Shown piece after piece: positions 52,604 through 61,087 of a DNA stretch of 64,000 nucleotides. The DNA lies in assembly GCA_024331125.1 (NCBI GenBank), contig JANDJI010000003.1, positions 434,001 through 498,000 of the forward strand, in the 5' to 3' direction. Position 1 is the first letter of the stretch, and the number at the start of each line of letters is the position of its first letter. The stretch is from Nitrospira sp. Lineage in GTDB: Bacteria > Nitrospirota > Nitrospiria > Nitrospirales > Nitrospiraceae. Below the pieces are notes generated by a model, which was given only the letters and a program-made list of their open reading frames with translations, was not told where the DNA came from and did no database searches. The position numbers and the translations under genes are program-made.

Positions 52604-52974
52604 GTTCGTTGTGCCTCCAAAATCGGTTCGATGCGAGCCGGCGAATAGGTCGCGGGTTTGACCCACTTCCCGTCCGGCCGTTTGTGGCCTCCTACCTTGC
52701 TGAGATTGGACCGATGGACTTCGCGAAACACCGGCTCCATGTCGATGCCGTATGACACGGCGGTGCCGTACACCACGTAGAGTAAGTCGGCCAATTCCTT
52801 GGCTACCGACGGTAAATCGCCGGAAGCCATGGATTGTTTGAGCTCGTCGAATTCCTCCTGAATGAGGCGGATCCGAAGCCGTTGAGTTTCTTCGCCGGGA
52901 TCGGCGGGAACCGTTTGGATCAAAATGTCAAATTTGCGATGAAATTCTTCGACCAGGAATTGTTCGCCCGTCAT
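52537..52974 (-). CDS. MazG-like nucleotide pyrophosphohydrolase
   Basis: A 145-residue all-alpha pyrophosphohydrolase. The metal-binding motif EEFDEL (near residue 41) followed by SVAKELADLLYVVYG with a further Glu and Asp fits the EExxE...ExxD arrangement of the MazG/HisE superfamily. Such enzymes remove aberrant NTPs. ATG 52974 has AAAGGA upstream, chosen over 52992 and further upstream starts. Its 3' end overlaps the PilZ gene. Confidence 0.85.
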   Translation of the reverse strand: MTGEQFLVEEFHRKFDILIQTVPADPGEETQRLRIRLIQEEFDELKQSMASGDLPSVAKELADLLYVVYGTAVSYGIDMEPVFREVHRSNLSKVGGHKRPDGKWVKPATYSPARIEPILEAQRTCLTAEDLSSLCRVLRGPETSS

Positions 52975-53296
52975 ACCGGTCCTTTGTGTCATGAGAAAAG
53001 CGGGACGCACGGCTCGTTGTCTTGTCGGTTCTCGCAAGGCTCTCCATCCGGTCGAAGAAAACGTGACGGGCGTGCTTTGGCCTCACAAGGAAGAGAACCT
53101 CCGCGCGCGGCCGGAAAATCGAACGTCGGGATAGCGAGGCTGCTTGCGGGGAAAAGGAACGTTTCACCGTTGGAACATCGTGGGGGAACCGTGCGCCACG
53201 CGGAATAAGTTGAAGGTCGTATCATGTGCGCACAGATTACGGAAAGTCGACCGAGAATATCAAGAAGCCGAACATCTCCGGGCGATCGGCCCTAGG
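52975..53296. other. 322-bp intergenic stretch
   Basis: Between the MazG-like gene and the dikinase gene, both on the minus strand. I see no gene, repeat or clear terminator. A short plus-strand open frame beginning at 53226 reads well at first but extends antisense into the dikinase and is not supported. Confidence 0.6.
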
Positions 53297-55954
53297 TCAG
53301 GCCGTAGAAGGGCCGGATTGGGGCTGTGTCAAACGGACCGTTCCGGTTCCTGCGTCCAATCGGACGATTTGTCCGTCTTTGAGCAGTGAGCACGCGCCCC
53401 TGACGTTGGCGACCGTCGGGATTCCATATTCCCGGGCGATGATGGCTCCGTGAGACAAGGTACCTCCCATCTCCGCGACGACTCCTCCGGCGATGCCGAA
53501 GAGGGGGGCCAGGCCGGGATCGATGACAGGTATGACGAGGATCTCTCCGGCTTGGACGGAGGCCCAGTCGTTCGGTGAACGGAGCACGCGAACCGGCCCG
53601 GTCGCGATGCCGGCGCTGATCGGCACGCCGGACAGGAGATCGGATCGATCGTGATCGTCTGATGCCGCAAGGCGCGCGCGCGCCGTTTCCCAATCGCGGA
53701 TCGTGTCGGGCGGGTGGGCATGGGCGTGGCGCGATCGCTCAAGGCGGCGTGTTCGGATCACCGATCGCCAGTCACGCTCTTTCCCATCGGCGAGTTCAGT
53801 CGTCTCTTGAAGTGTCATGAAAAACACGTCATCCGGACTGTCAAGGATTCGCCGTGAGACGAGCAGACCGCCGGCGTGCAGCAGAAGCCGGCGGATGGCC
53901 GAGGAAAAGTACATCAGGTGATGGCGGTTTGCTTCACGAAGCGCGAAAAAGCGACAGAGGCGCCGGCGCCACCACAGGTACATCCACCATCGATGCAGTT
54001 TCCATCCCATGCGCCGTTTGATTTCGTGGAGCGCCTCGGCTCGCACGCGGGCTTGACGGGACAGGATGTCGTCCGGCTCAGACGATGCCGCACCGAGTTG
54101 CGTCCGCAACAGGGCGAGGATCGCCTCCGGATTGTCGGCGAGACGCGGCGACATGATGTCGGATTCTCCCACGCCGCGGTGGCCGTAGTCTTCCAGATAG
54201 GATTCGAACGCACGGAGAAAGGCCGTGCCCGTGAGAGCCTCGCGGAAACCGGATGCGTTCCATGGCTCGGTCGCGAAGAAGGCGGTTGCCGCCGACTCGT
54301 GCCGAGCGATGTGGACGAGTTCGGCAAGGCGGACAATCTGCTGCGCGCTGATCACGGTGCCCTGCCCCTGGAGCGCCGCATTGGACAGGGCCCTCCAGTC
54401 TGGTCCCAGCCATCGGGGCAACAGGTGATTCATCACCTGAAGACACTGAGCGACTCCGCCGGCGATCCCGAAGGTCAGTTCGTGCGTCCGAATCCAGGAA
54501 CTCAGCTCCTCCAGGCGAGCGAGGCTTTCGTGAAGAGAAAGCCGACGAATGTGTTGCGAACCGCATTGTTCCGCCATCTTCTTCATCTCGGCGAACCACG
54601 TCGGTCCATGAACGACCGCACGCCGCATTTCCAGCACCATGAGGAGGCCGGCTCGCAGGAACGCCGGCCAGCCCAATGGCTCGACAGGAGGGGGAGCCGC
54701 GATCGGTTCCCCGCCCATGTGTTCGGACAGAAGCGACGGGTCGCTTCGCAATTGCGCCTGAAGCATATGGAACAAGGTGACGTTGAGGTACGGGCGCCCG
54801 TACAACACGCGAGTGGAGGACAGCCCGGCCGGAATCCGGCAACCCAGCTTGCGGTAGGGGGCGACGATGTGTTCCTCCATGAACCGCTCCATGAGAGAAA
54901 GGCCGAGCGGACTGGGGAGGTCCGGCATCGTTTCTTTCAGATTCGTGCGCGACCACTCGCAGTCGTCATTGGTGAATTCCGCTGAAGGGCGGATCCCGGT
55001 GATGGGTCGGGCTTGCAGGATCCAGAGTTTGCCGGAATCGATCGCCCATTCCAGATCGACGGGGAAGCCGAAGGTCCTTTCGACCTCTTTGGCCGTGCGT
55101 GCCAGTGCGAGCAGTTGTTCGTCGGAAAGGGACGGTCGTCCCCGATCCGATTCGGGAATCGGTTCATGACGGAGCCCCTCCTCGGCGATTGTCAGCCTGC
55201 TTGATTTGCGGGCGATGGTCCGACGTCGAATCCAAACCGGTTGTCGATCGGCGCCGATTTGCACGACATATTGGTCGGGCGTTGCTTGTCCATCGACGAG
55301 CGGCGCCGCCAAGCCGGGAACGGCGTTGACGAGAATTTGGAATGACCGACCCGTGATCGGATGGATGGAGTAGGCGACGCCGGCGGCGACGGGATTGAGC
55401 ATCGGCTGAACGACGACCGCCATCGAGGGAGCCGACCGAGAAGGATCCCGTTCGATGGTATATCGCAGGACCCGTTCGTGCCAGAGCGATGCCCAGAGAT
55501 CCTTTATCGCGGTATCGAGGAGATCTGTTGGGATTCCGAGGTGGGTGCGGTAGAGCCCGGCGAAACTGGAGTGACCGGCGTCCTCGTTGGTCGCGGATGA
55601 TCGAACGGCCCATCGTGTGGAGGACAACGTTTCGGGCGACGCCGAAAGGGTTCGGAGAGCCGTGATGCATTGAGCAGCCAGGCCGGAGATGTCCAGTGCC
55701 CGGATGCGCGATTGTCGGTCCAGGAGCAAGGCGTTCCGCTCCGCTTCCGGGAGCGCCATGGCCAGTTTCCAGTCCCCCTCTGCATCCAGTCCCGACCGGT
55801 TGAGCGATCGGTCATAGGCTTCCGTTGTCAGGCAAATGCCGGAAGGAACAGAAAAGCCGCATGATAGGAGTCGAGCAAGGCCCGCGGCTTTTCCCCCCGC
55901 AAGCGCCGGATCGATGCAACGAGATAAAGGGAGAACGAGAGGCTGGGTCATCAA
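53297..55954 (-). CDS. rifampin phosphotransferase-like PEP-synthase/PPDK family dikinase
   Basis: An 885-residue enzyme with an N-terminal ATP-grasp domain (GGKAAGLARL with Lys22, and WAVRSSATNEDAGHSSFAG near 130), a large central domain, and a C-terminal swivelling phosphohistidine domain with GGTLSHGAI, catalytic His835. It lacks the C-terminal PEP-binding barrel of PpsA and PPDK, which is the architecture of rifampin phosphotransferase. These transfer a phosphate from ATP via His to an acceptor, releasing AMP and phosphate. The central domain differs freely between members, so the acceptor may not be rifampin. It lies 12 bp after the glycerate kinase gene. Confidence 0.85.
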   Translation of the reverse strand: MMTQPLVLPLSRCIDPALAGGKAAGLARLLSCGFSVPSGICLTTEAYDRSLNRSGLDAEGDWKLAMALPEAERNALLLDRQSRIRALDISGLAAQCITALRTLSASPETLSSTRWAVRSSATNEDAGHSSFAGLYRTHLGIPTDLLDTAIKDLWASLWHERVLRYTIERDPSRSAPSMAVVVQPMLNPVAAGVAYSIHPITGRSFQILVNAVPGLAAPLVDGQATPDQYVVQIGADRQPVWIRRRTIARKSSRLTIAEEGLRHEPIPESDRGRPSLSDEQLLALARTAKEVERTFGFPVDLEWAIDSGKLWILQARPITGIRPSAEFTNDDCEWSRTNLKETMPDLPSPLGLSLMERFMEEHIVAPYRKLGCRIPAGLSSTRVLYGRPYLNVTLFHMLQAQLRSDPSLLSEHMGGEPIAAPPPVEPLGWPAFLRAGLLMVLEMRRAVVHGPTWFAEMKKMAEQCGSQHIRRLSLHESLARLEELSSWIRTHELTFGIAGGVAQCLQVMNHLLPRWLGPDWRALSNAALQGQGTVISAQQIVRLAELVHIARHESAATAFFATEPWNASGFREALTGTAFLRAFESYLEDYGHRGVGESDIMSPRLADNPEAILALLRTQLGAASSEPDDILSRQARVRAEALHEIKRRMGWKLHRWWMYLWWRRRLCRFFALREANRHHLMYFSSAIRRLLLHAGGLLVSRRILDSPDDVFFMTLQETTELADGKERDWRSVIRTRRLERSRHAHAHPPDTIRDWETARARLAASDDHDRSDLLSGVPISAGIATGPVRVLRSPNDWASVQAGEILVIPVIDPGLAPLFGIAGGVVAEMGGTLSHGAIIAREYGIPTVANVRGACSLLKDGQIVRLDAGTGTVRLTQPQSGPSTA

Positions 55955-55966
55955 GCGGGATGGTAC

Positions 55967-57310
55967 CTAGAGCAACAGCAACAGGTAAAGGTCATTGACG
56001 TTGGTGCCCGTCGGTCCCGTATAGATATGGCACCCGAGAGCGCGCAGGGCAGGGTAGGTGTCGTGGCGGTTCAAGGCCGAGAGTAAATCCACTCCGAGCG
56101 ATCGGGCCCGCGCAACGGTGTTTCCCGTGACCACTGCACCGGCGGCATCGGTCGGCCCATCGGTTCCATCGGATCCCACCGCCGCCAGCCAGGCTCGGGG
56201 AATTCCGTGAAGATGAAAGGCGGCGGCGGTCGCGAATTCCTGAGCCCGTCCTCCCTTTCCCTGCCCCGTCACCGTGACGGTTGGTTCGCCGCCCGCAATC
56301 AGGCAGACGGGCCGCCGCAAGCCGTCACGCCTGTTGAGGAGCCGTTTGGCCACGCTCACGAATCGCGCTGCTTCCGTTCCGGCCTCCCCTATAAGAGGTG
56401 ACGGGAGGAGCCGGACGTGAAGTCCCGCTTGCCGAGCCGTCGTGGCGACGGCCTCGATCATGTTCCGGTTGTTGCCGATGATGAGGTGGCGCACGCGCCG
56501 CAGCCGGCCTGCACCGGGCTTGAGCGTCTCCGGCACCTTGCCTTTCAACCCTTGGAGGAGATGCCGGCGTACAGCAGAAGGCACGGCCCGCCAAATCCTG
56601 TATCGTTTGAGGACGGCAATAGCGTCGGCAAATGTGGTCTCGTCCGGCGCCGTCGGTCCAGAGCCGATCGTGCCAAGATCATCACCGATGACGTCCGAGA
56701 GAACGAGGGTGACGACAGCGGCTTTCGTGTTTTGCGCGAGACCGCCGCCCTTCAACTGGGAGAGATGTTTGCGAACCGCGTTGATTTCGTCGATCGAGGC
56801 GCCGCTCCTGAGCAGGAGATCCGTCGTCCGTTGTTTGTCAGCGAGCGTAAGGCCCGGCACGGGGGCGGGCAAGAGACTTGATGCGCCGCCGGAGAGCAAC
56901 ACAATGAGGAGGTCATGGGATGTGAGGCCGCCGACCAAGGCCTTGATCCGCTCCGCGGCTCGCAGTCCTGCGCGATCCGGGATCGGGTGAGCCGCTTCGA
57001 CGACGGTGATGCGCCCAAGCGGAGCCCCATGCCCGGTCTTGACCACGACGAGTCCTCCCTCGATCCGTGATCCCAAAATGGATTCCAGCGACTGGGCCAT
57101 CCGCGCCGAGGCCTTGCCGGCTCCCACAACGACGAGGCGGTCATAACGGGATAGGTCATAGACGTGCCGCCCTATTCGCAACAGTCGATCTTGACGAGAC
57201 ACGTTGTGAGACAGTCCGTGGATGGGATCGGCGGCGCGCAGCCCCGCCATGATCAACTTTCGAAGCAGCGGTCCGGCGGGGGAAGGGGGGAGGCGAAGCG
57301 GAAGAGCCAT
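55967..57310 (-). CDS. glycerate 2-kinase (GckA/TtuD, MOFRL family)
   Basis: This kinase phosphorylates D-glycerate to 2-phosphoglycerate. The 447-residue protein has the N-terminal GckA domain (VVVGAGKASARMAQSLE near residue 60, SGGASSLLPAPVPGLTL near 145) and the C-terminal MOFRL domain (AGGEPTVTVTGQGKGGRAQE near 350 and DGTDGPTDAAGAVV near 385). It follows the lytic transglycosylase gene by 4 bases and precedes the dikinase by 12 bases, so the three are one operon. Confidence 0.92.
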   Translation of the reverse strand: MALPLRLPPSPAGPLLRKLIMAGLRAADPIHGLSHNVSRQDRLLRIGRHVYDLSRYDRLVVVGAGKASARMAQSLESILGSRIEGGLVVVKTGHGAPLGRITVVEAAHPIPDRAGLRAAERIKALVGGLTSHDLLIVLLSGGASSLLPAPVPGLTLADKQRTTDLLLRSGASIDEINAVRKHLSQLKGGGLAQNTKAAVVTLVLSDVIGDDLGTIGSGPTAPDETTFADAIAVLKRYRIWRAVPSAVRRHLLQGLKGKVPETLKPGAGRLRRVRHLIIGNNRNMIEAVATTARQAGLHVRLLPSPLIGEAGTEAARFVSVAKRLLNRRDGLRRPVCLIAGGEPTVTVTGQGKGGRAQEFATAAAFHLHGIPRAWLAAVGSDGTDGPTDAAGAVVTGNTVARARSLGVDLLSALNRHDTYPALRALGCHIYTGPTGTNVNDLYLLLLL

Positions 57311-57314
57311 GGGG

Positions 57315-58331
57315 CTAGGGGAGCTTGTCCTGCTTGAAACACCGGTTGGGGCAGGTCTGCCGAGGAACTCGAATTTGGTAGGTGCCGCGAGGCAGTACGT
57401 CCTTTTTGAATTCGGGATTGAGCAGTTTGAGCTCCAGAAAATAGGTGCCGAATTCTTCGGCGATCGACGTGAGGGTTCGTTGCGGCTCCTTGACGTTCAC
57501 CGTGACGGTTTCCGCCTCCAGCGGAAGATAGAGATCCTTTTTGCTCAATCCCAGGTATTTCTCCGGTTGGGAATAGATCTCTTTGGCCGCGATGATCCGT
57601 GGCACGTAGCGCATCGTTTCGCGAGGGGCGTGGAGCTTCCAGTAATCGCTGACTCGCTGCTCTTTGAGCAGCTTGCGGACGCGCTCTTCGCCGGCGTTAT
57701 AGGACGCCATGGCGAGAAACCAATCGTTTTGGTGAAAGTCCTTGAGGTAGGACAGGTATTTGACCGCCGCCTCCGTCGAAAGCTCGAGGTTTCGGCGCTC
57801 GTCCAGGACCGCATCGCTTTTCAAACTGTAGCGTCGTCCCGTGGACGGGATGAACTGCCACGGACCCGAGGCCTTGGCCTTGGAATAAGCCGCCGCGATG
57901 CATTTGCTCTCGACGAGCAGCATGTACTTGAGGTCGTCGGGCAAGCCGGCGTCGGCCAGTTGTTTTTCGGCCGGAGGAAAGCACCGCCCGGTTCGTTTGG
58001 CGAGGATGATGCTTTCTCCCTCGTTGGCCAGGAACTGATAGAATTCATACTCGATTCGTTCTCGGACCTGCCAGTTGTCCAACGGCACCGGCATGCCCGC
58101 GAAGGTCATCTTCTCGGGTAACTTGAACGAACTGAGAAAGTAGCGCTGATGTTCCCGTTTGATTTCCGGCAGGATGACCAGACGGTCTTCGGGATCGGCT
58201 TGCTCGTCCTGTTGTTCGGGAGCGAAAAGGCCCCGCTCATTTTCCGATTGATCCGACGCTGAGACCGCCCATCCATTGTTCAAAAAGAAGGAACAGAAGA
58301 ACGCCGCCGCGAGTAGGGTCTTCAGGATCAT
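57315..58331 (-). CDS. membrane-bound lytic transglycosylase, MltD-like
   Basis: A 338-residue exported peptidoglycan lytic transglycosylase. A signal peptide (MILKTLLAAAFFCSFFLN) leads to a SLT domain: catalytic Glu in LLVESKC (near residue 137), ASGPWQFIPSTGRRY, and AMASYNAGEERVRKLL with the conserved Asn and Ala-Gly-Glu. The C-terminal 70 residues include a LysM-like segment (LTSIAEEFGTYFLELKLLNPEF). It releases 1,6-anhydro-muropeptides, the substrate source for AnmK. ATG 58331 has GAGGAG upstream. It heads the operon with glycerate kinase and dikinase. Confidence 0.88.
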   Translation of the reverse strand: MILKTLLAAAFFCSFFLNNGWAVSASDQSENERGLFAPEQQDEQADPEDRLVILPEIKREHQRYFLSSFKLPEKMTFAGMPVPLDNWQVRERIEYEFYQFLANEGESIILAKRTGRCFPPAEKQLADAGLPDDLKYMLLVESKCIAAAYSKAKASGPWQFIPSTGRRYSLKSDAVLDERRNLELSTEAAVKYLSYLKDFHQNDWFLAMASYNAGEERVRKLLKEQRVSDYWKLHAPRETMRYVPRIIAAKEIYSQPEKYLGLSKKDLYLPLEAETVTVNVKEPQRTLTSIAEEFGTYFLELKLLNPEFKKDVLPRGTYQIRVPRQTCPNRCFKQDKLP

Positions 58332-58398
58332 TCCCGCGCTCCTCTCCGTCCGTTGAAATTCGTTCGGTGTTTGGGAAACCAACAGGTTATGACGAACG

Positions 58399-58427
58399 AT
58401 GCTAGCAAGGTGATTGGCCGTCGGCAA
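58399..58427 (-). promoter_or_regulatory. promoter of the transglycosylase operon
   Basis: TTGCCG (58422-58427) and TAGCAT (58399-58404) with a TG extension (TTGCTAGCAT) are 17 bases apart on the minus strand. The leader before the ATG at 58331 would be about 60 bases. Confidence 0.5.
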
Positions 58428-58468
58428 GCGGAATGAATTTCTCGTTCATGCTACACTCGGTCTTCCTC

Positions 58469-59149
58469 ATGAACACCTTGACCGCATTGAACAACGCCAT
58501 TATCGAGTGTTCGGACTGTCCGAGATTAACGGTCTATCGGCGGAGCGTCGCCGAAGCCAAACGGCGGCAATTCATGAATTGGGACTATTGGGGACGGCCT
58601 GTTCCCGGCTTCGGCGACGAAGGGGCGCGTCTCTACGTGTTGGGGTTGGCCCCGGCCGCCCACGGCGGAAATCGAACGGGACGAATCTTTACCGGCGATC
58701 GAAGCGGGGATTGGTTGTATGAAGCCCTGCATCGCCATGGGTTCGCCAACCAGGCGTCTTCAATCCATCGGGATGACGGCCTCGTGCTGACGGATTGTTA
58801 TGTCGGCGCGACGGTGCGGTGCGCGCCGCCGGGAAATAAACCGGCGCCCGATGAAATCGAGCGATGCCGCCGGTTCTTGCGAGAGGAAATTCGGCTTCTT
58901 CGGAATGTCCGTGTCGTGGTGACGTTGGGGAAACTGGCGTTTGATCAGTATCTGAAAACCTGCAAGCTCGAGGGGTTGGACATCCCCTCGCCCCTCCCGC
59001 GATTTCGGCACGGCGCGAGCTATCGATTGCCGTGGGGCGTGCTGCTGCTGGGCTCCTATCATCCAAGCCAGCAAAATACGTTTACGGGGAAGCTCACCCG
59101 CCCGATGTTTCACGCCGTCTTTCGGACGGCGCGAAACGCCATCGAATAA
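58469..59149 (+). CDS. uracil-DNA glycosylase, family 5 (UdgB)
   Basis: A 226-residue Fe-S uracil-DNA glycosylase of the thermostable family 5. The active-site motif GLAPAAHGGNRTGRIFTGD (near residue 60) lacks the polar catalytic residue of family 1, as is normal for family 5. Cysteines in CSDCPRL, VRCAPPGNKP and ERCRRF would hold a 4Fe-4S cluster, and SYHPSQQNTFTG closes the DNA-binding side. Start ATG 58469 is chosen by family length; in-frame starts at 58433 and 58451 exist. Confidence 0.9.
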   Translation: MNTLTALNNAIIECSDCPRLTVYRRSVAEAKRRQFMNWDYWGRPVPGFGDEGARLYVLGLAPAAHGGNRTGRIFTGDRSGDWLYEALHRHGFANQASSIHRDDGLVLTDCYVGATVRCAPPGNKPAPDEIERCRRFLREEIRLLRNVRVVVTLGKLAFDQYLKTCKLEGLDIPSPLPRFRHGASYRLPWGVLLLGSYHPSQQNTFTGKLTRPMFHAVFRTARNAIE

Positions 59150-59199
59150 GATCGACGGCCGGAGGCCTTCAAGGCCTCGGGGTGATCCCCGCTTGATCG

Positions 59200-59847
59200 T
59201 TATTGCTGCCCTTTGGCTTTCCAGTCGTCAAGGAATTTCTTCAAGCCGACGTCGGTCAGCGGGTGTTTGAACAGGGATTGGAACACGCCGTAGGGCATGG
59301 TGCAGATATGGCCTCCCGCCAAGGCCGATTCGACGACGTGCTGCGGATGGCGGACGCTCGCCACCAACACCAGGGTCTTGTAGTCGTAATTCTTGTAGAT
59401 GGTCACGATTTGACGGATCAGCCCCATGCCGTCTGAGCTGACATCATCCAGGCGGCCGATAAAAGGCGAGACACACCAGGCTCCCGCCTTGGCCGCCAAC
59501 ATGGCTTGTGTGGGGGAAAAACAAAGGGTCACGTTGACGCGAATCCCTTCAGTGGACAGACGCTTCGTCGCCTTGATGCCGTCTGGGGTGAGGGGACATT
59601 TGACGACGATGTTGGGGTGGATCTTGGCCAGCTCTTTGCCTTCTTTCACCATGGCGTCCGCCTCTACGCTGACCACTTCGGCGCTGATGGGGCCGTTCAC
59701 GATGGCGCAGATTTCCTGGAGCATTTCTTTGAAACTCCGCCCTTCTTTGACGACGAGCGACGGGTTGGTCGTGACGCCGTCCAACACACCCAGACTGTTT
59801 GCTTCATGGATTTCTTTCACATTGGCGGTGTCGAGGAAAAACAGCAT
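59200..59847 (-). CDS. transaldolase, TalC/FSA type
   Basis: A 215-residue transaldolase of the short TalC/fructose-6-phosphate aldolase class, which moves dihydroxyacetone units between sugar phosphates. It starts [13 protein letters not shown], with TTNPSLV and the Schiff-base lysine Lys83 in [10 protein letters not shown], and [11 protein letters not shown] near residue 125. The ATG has AAAGGAG upstream. Transaldolase rather than aldolase activity is suggested by length and by the pattern of neighbouring residues, but not proven. Confidence 0.93.
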   Translation of the reverse strand: MLFFLDTANVKEIHEANSLGVLDGVTTNPSLVVKEGRSFKEMLQEICAIVNGPISAEVVSVEADAMVKEGKELAKIHPNIVVKCPLTPDGIKATKRLSTEGIRVNVTLCFSPTQAMLAAKAGAWCVSPFIGRLDDVSSDGMGLIRQIVTIYKNYDYKTLVLVASVRHPQHVVESALAGGHICTMPYGVFQSLFKHPLTDVGLKKFLDDWKAKGQQ

Positions 59848-59909
59848 GGCCGACTCCTTTCATGGTGAATGGTCTTGCGGAGACAATGACCGTCTTCTTT
59901 TCTTCGGCC

Positions 59910-59938
59910 ATTCTACGAAGAACTCGATGCGGGCGCAA
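59910..59938 (-). promoter_or_regulatory. promoter of the transaldolase gene
   Basis: TTGCGC (59933-59938) and TAGAAT (59910-59915, 5 of 6) are 17 bases apart on the minus strand; the leader would be about 55 bases. Confidence 0.45.
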
Positions 59939-59959
59939 CGCAATGGCGACATCCTGTGT

Positions 59960-59990
59960 TTGACAGGTCGGGGGGGGGCGGGGTTAATAT
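59960..59990 (+). promoter_or_regulatory. possible promoter of the small lipoprotein gene
   Basis: A perfect TTGACA (59960-59965) is followed after a G-rich 19-base spacer by TAATAT (59985-59990, 4 of 6). The spacer is longer than ideal. It would serve the gene at 60053. Confidence 0.35.
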
Positions 59991-60052
59991 TCGGCTTGCG
60001 GTATGGCTCATAAGCAAAGAGGTGCTTTTGTGCTACTGCTGAGGGGGCGCTG

Positions 60053-60364
60053 ATGCGCGGTGCCGGTGGCGTGCTGATGTGTTGTCTTGCCTTGGTTGCC
60101 TGCGGAGGAGGCAACCCCTATTTGGACGCATCGCTCAAGCCGGCCGAGCTTCAGGGAAAGGACAAGGCCTGGTTCGAAAAAAATTGGGGGGCTCCGGATG
60201 GGAAAGCCGCGCGCTTTTTCGGCGGGGAGACCTGGACGTACTATCGGATCGCTGGGGGCAAATCCGGCCCGCCGCTTTTTAACTTCTCTCCTAATCAATG
60301 TCAGATCACGCTGAAGTTCGACAAAGAAGACAAACTCACGGATTACAGTTATTCGGGCTGCTAG
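60053..60364 (+). CDS. small lipoprotein, BamE/SmpA-like
   Basis: A 103-residue lipoprotein with a lipobox at ALVAC (Cys17). The mature part has WFEKNWGAPDGKAARFFGGETW followed by WTYY and a C-terminal CQITLKFDKEDKL strand ending in YSYSGC, reminiscent of the SmpA/OmlA (BamE) alpha-beta domain in which a GxPD turn and a W-Y strand recur. The resemblance is moderate. ATG 60053 follows GAGGGG. It would be in the outer or inner membrane facing the periplasm. Confidence 0.7.
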   Translation: MRGAGGVLMCCLALVACGGGNPYLDASLKPAELQGKDKAWFEKNWGAPDGKAARFFGGETWTYYRIAGGKSGPPLFNFSPNQCQITLKFDKEDKLTDYSYSGC

Positions 60365-60624
60365 TTGGGGTGACCTGACCGTCTGTTTTCAAAGGTGGTC
60401 ATGCACTCGCTGCTACAGAAATAGTGGGTCTGCCCTTCGATCGTTTTAGTCAAAGCGGTCCGGCGCGGGATAAACGCTTGGCAGGTGGGGTCAAGAACCA
60501 TCTGATCCTGATCGATAGACGTCCCCCGGTCGTCGATGGTTGATTGTCTGAACCCTCGAAAGATTTGCCGCAAGAGGAAGTAAAGAATGACGAGAAGGAC
60601 GGAAACGAGAAGCAATCTATACAT
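60361..60624 (-). CDS. small membrane-anchored TRASH/YHS-like metal-binding protein
   Basis: An 87-residue protein with one N-terminal membrane helix (LLLVSVLLVILYFLLRQIF, residues 4-22) and a C-terminal segment with DPTCQAFIP and HYFCSSECMTTF, where the cysteines and a nearby His form the metal-binding treble-clef of YHS/TRASH-type domains. These bind metals such as copper or zinc. It converges on and slightly overlaps the lipoprotein gene and has a good promoter (60651-60679). Function is not known. Confidence 0.75.
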   Translation of the reverse strand: MYRLLLVSVLLVILYFLLRQIFRGFRQSTIDDRGTSIDQDQMVLDPTCQAFIPRRTALTKTIEGQTHYFCSSECMTTFENRRSGHPN

Positions 60625-60650
60625 TGTGGTTTATCTCTTACATGACCCCA

Positions 60651-60679
60651 ATGTTATGGGAGGGGTGCAGGCCTGTCAA
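60651..60679 (-). promoter_or_regulatory. promoter of the TRASH/YHS-like gene
   Basis: A perfect TTGACA (60674-60679) and TAACAT (60651-60656, 4 of 6) are 17 bases apart on the minus strand, starting about 20 bases before the ATG at 60624. Confidence 0.65.
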
Positions 60680-60753
60680 GGGTTGGCGGTCTCCTATCTC
60701 GCCAAAGCGTGAGCCTGCGCGCATGAGGGATAGACCATTTGTACCAGCCGGCC

Positions 60754-60775
60754 ATGAGCATTTTTGGTTGCTCAT
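60754..60775. promoter_or_regulatory. perfect hairpin between divergent small-protein genes
   Basis: ATGAGCA (60754-60760) and TGCTCAT (60769-60775) are a perfect 7-bp inverted repeat around TTTTTGGT. It lies between the promoter of the TRASH-like gene and the zinc-ribbon gene at 60832 and could be a shared operator. Confidence 0.3.
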
Positions 60776-60831
60776 CCAGTACTTCCGGAGGATATGTTTT
60801 AGGAAAAGAACGTGGTACATTCGCACCTATT

Positions 60832-60984
60832 ATGAAGACATGCGACAAGTGCCACGGCACAATGTTACCGGAACGAGCGGTGGATTTGGACGCCGGGTTG
60901 GCGATCACGGTGTTTGCTTGTTTGAATTGTGGTCGTCGGAAAGCGGCGGACCAGGAACCTCGTCCCATCACGGCTCGGCATTAA
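60832..60984 (+). CDS. very small zinc-ribbon protein, 50 aa
   Basis: A 50-residue protein, MKTCDKCHGTMLPERAVDLD..., with a CDKC pair near residue 4 and a CLNC pair near 35, a minimal zinc ribbon. No clear ribosome-binding site precedes ATG 60832 and longer in-frame versions start at 60739. I recall near-identical short proteins in Nitrospira-type genomes, but cannot verify that here. It may regulate or bind nucleic acid. Confidence 0.6.
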   Translation: MKTCDKCHGTMLPERAVDLDAGLAITVFACLNCGRRKAADQEPRPITARH

Positions 60985-61087
60985 GCTGTTTGCCGAGCGG
61001 GAACCGACTTCCTGGATTCGAGGACCTGGAAGGCTACAAGCTGTAAGAGGGACGCGCTTCTGCGCCGTCCTTTTAGCGAGGCCGTGG

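Noticed and set aside
53226-53453. Plus-strand open frame before and within the dikinase gene
   Set aside because: The first part looks protein-like but it continues antisense into the dikinase C-terminus and has no ribosome-binding site.
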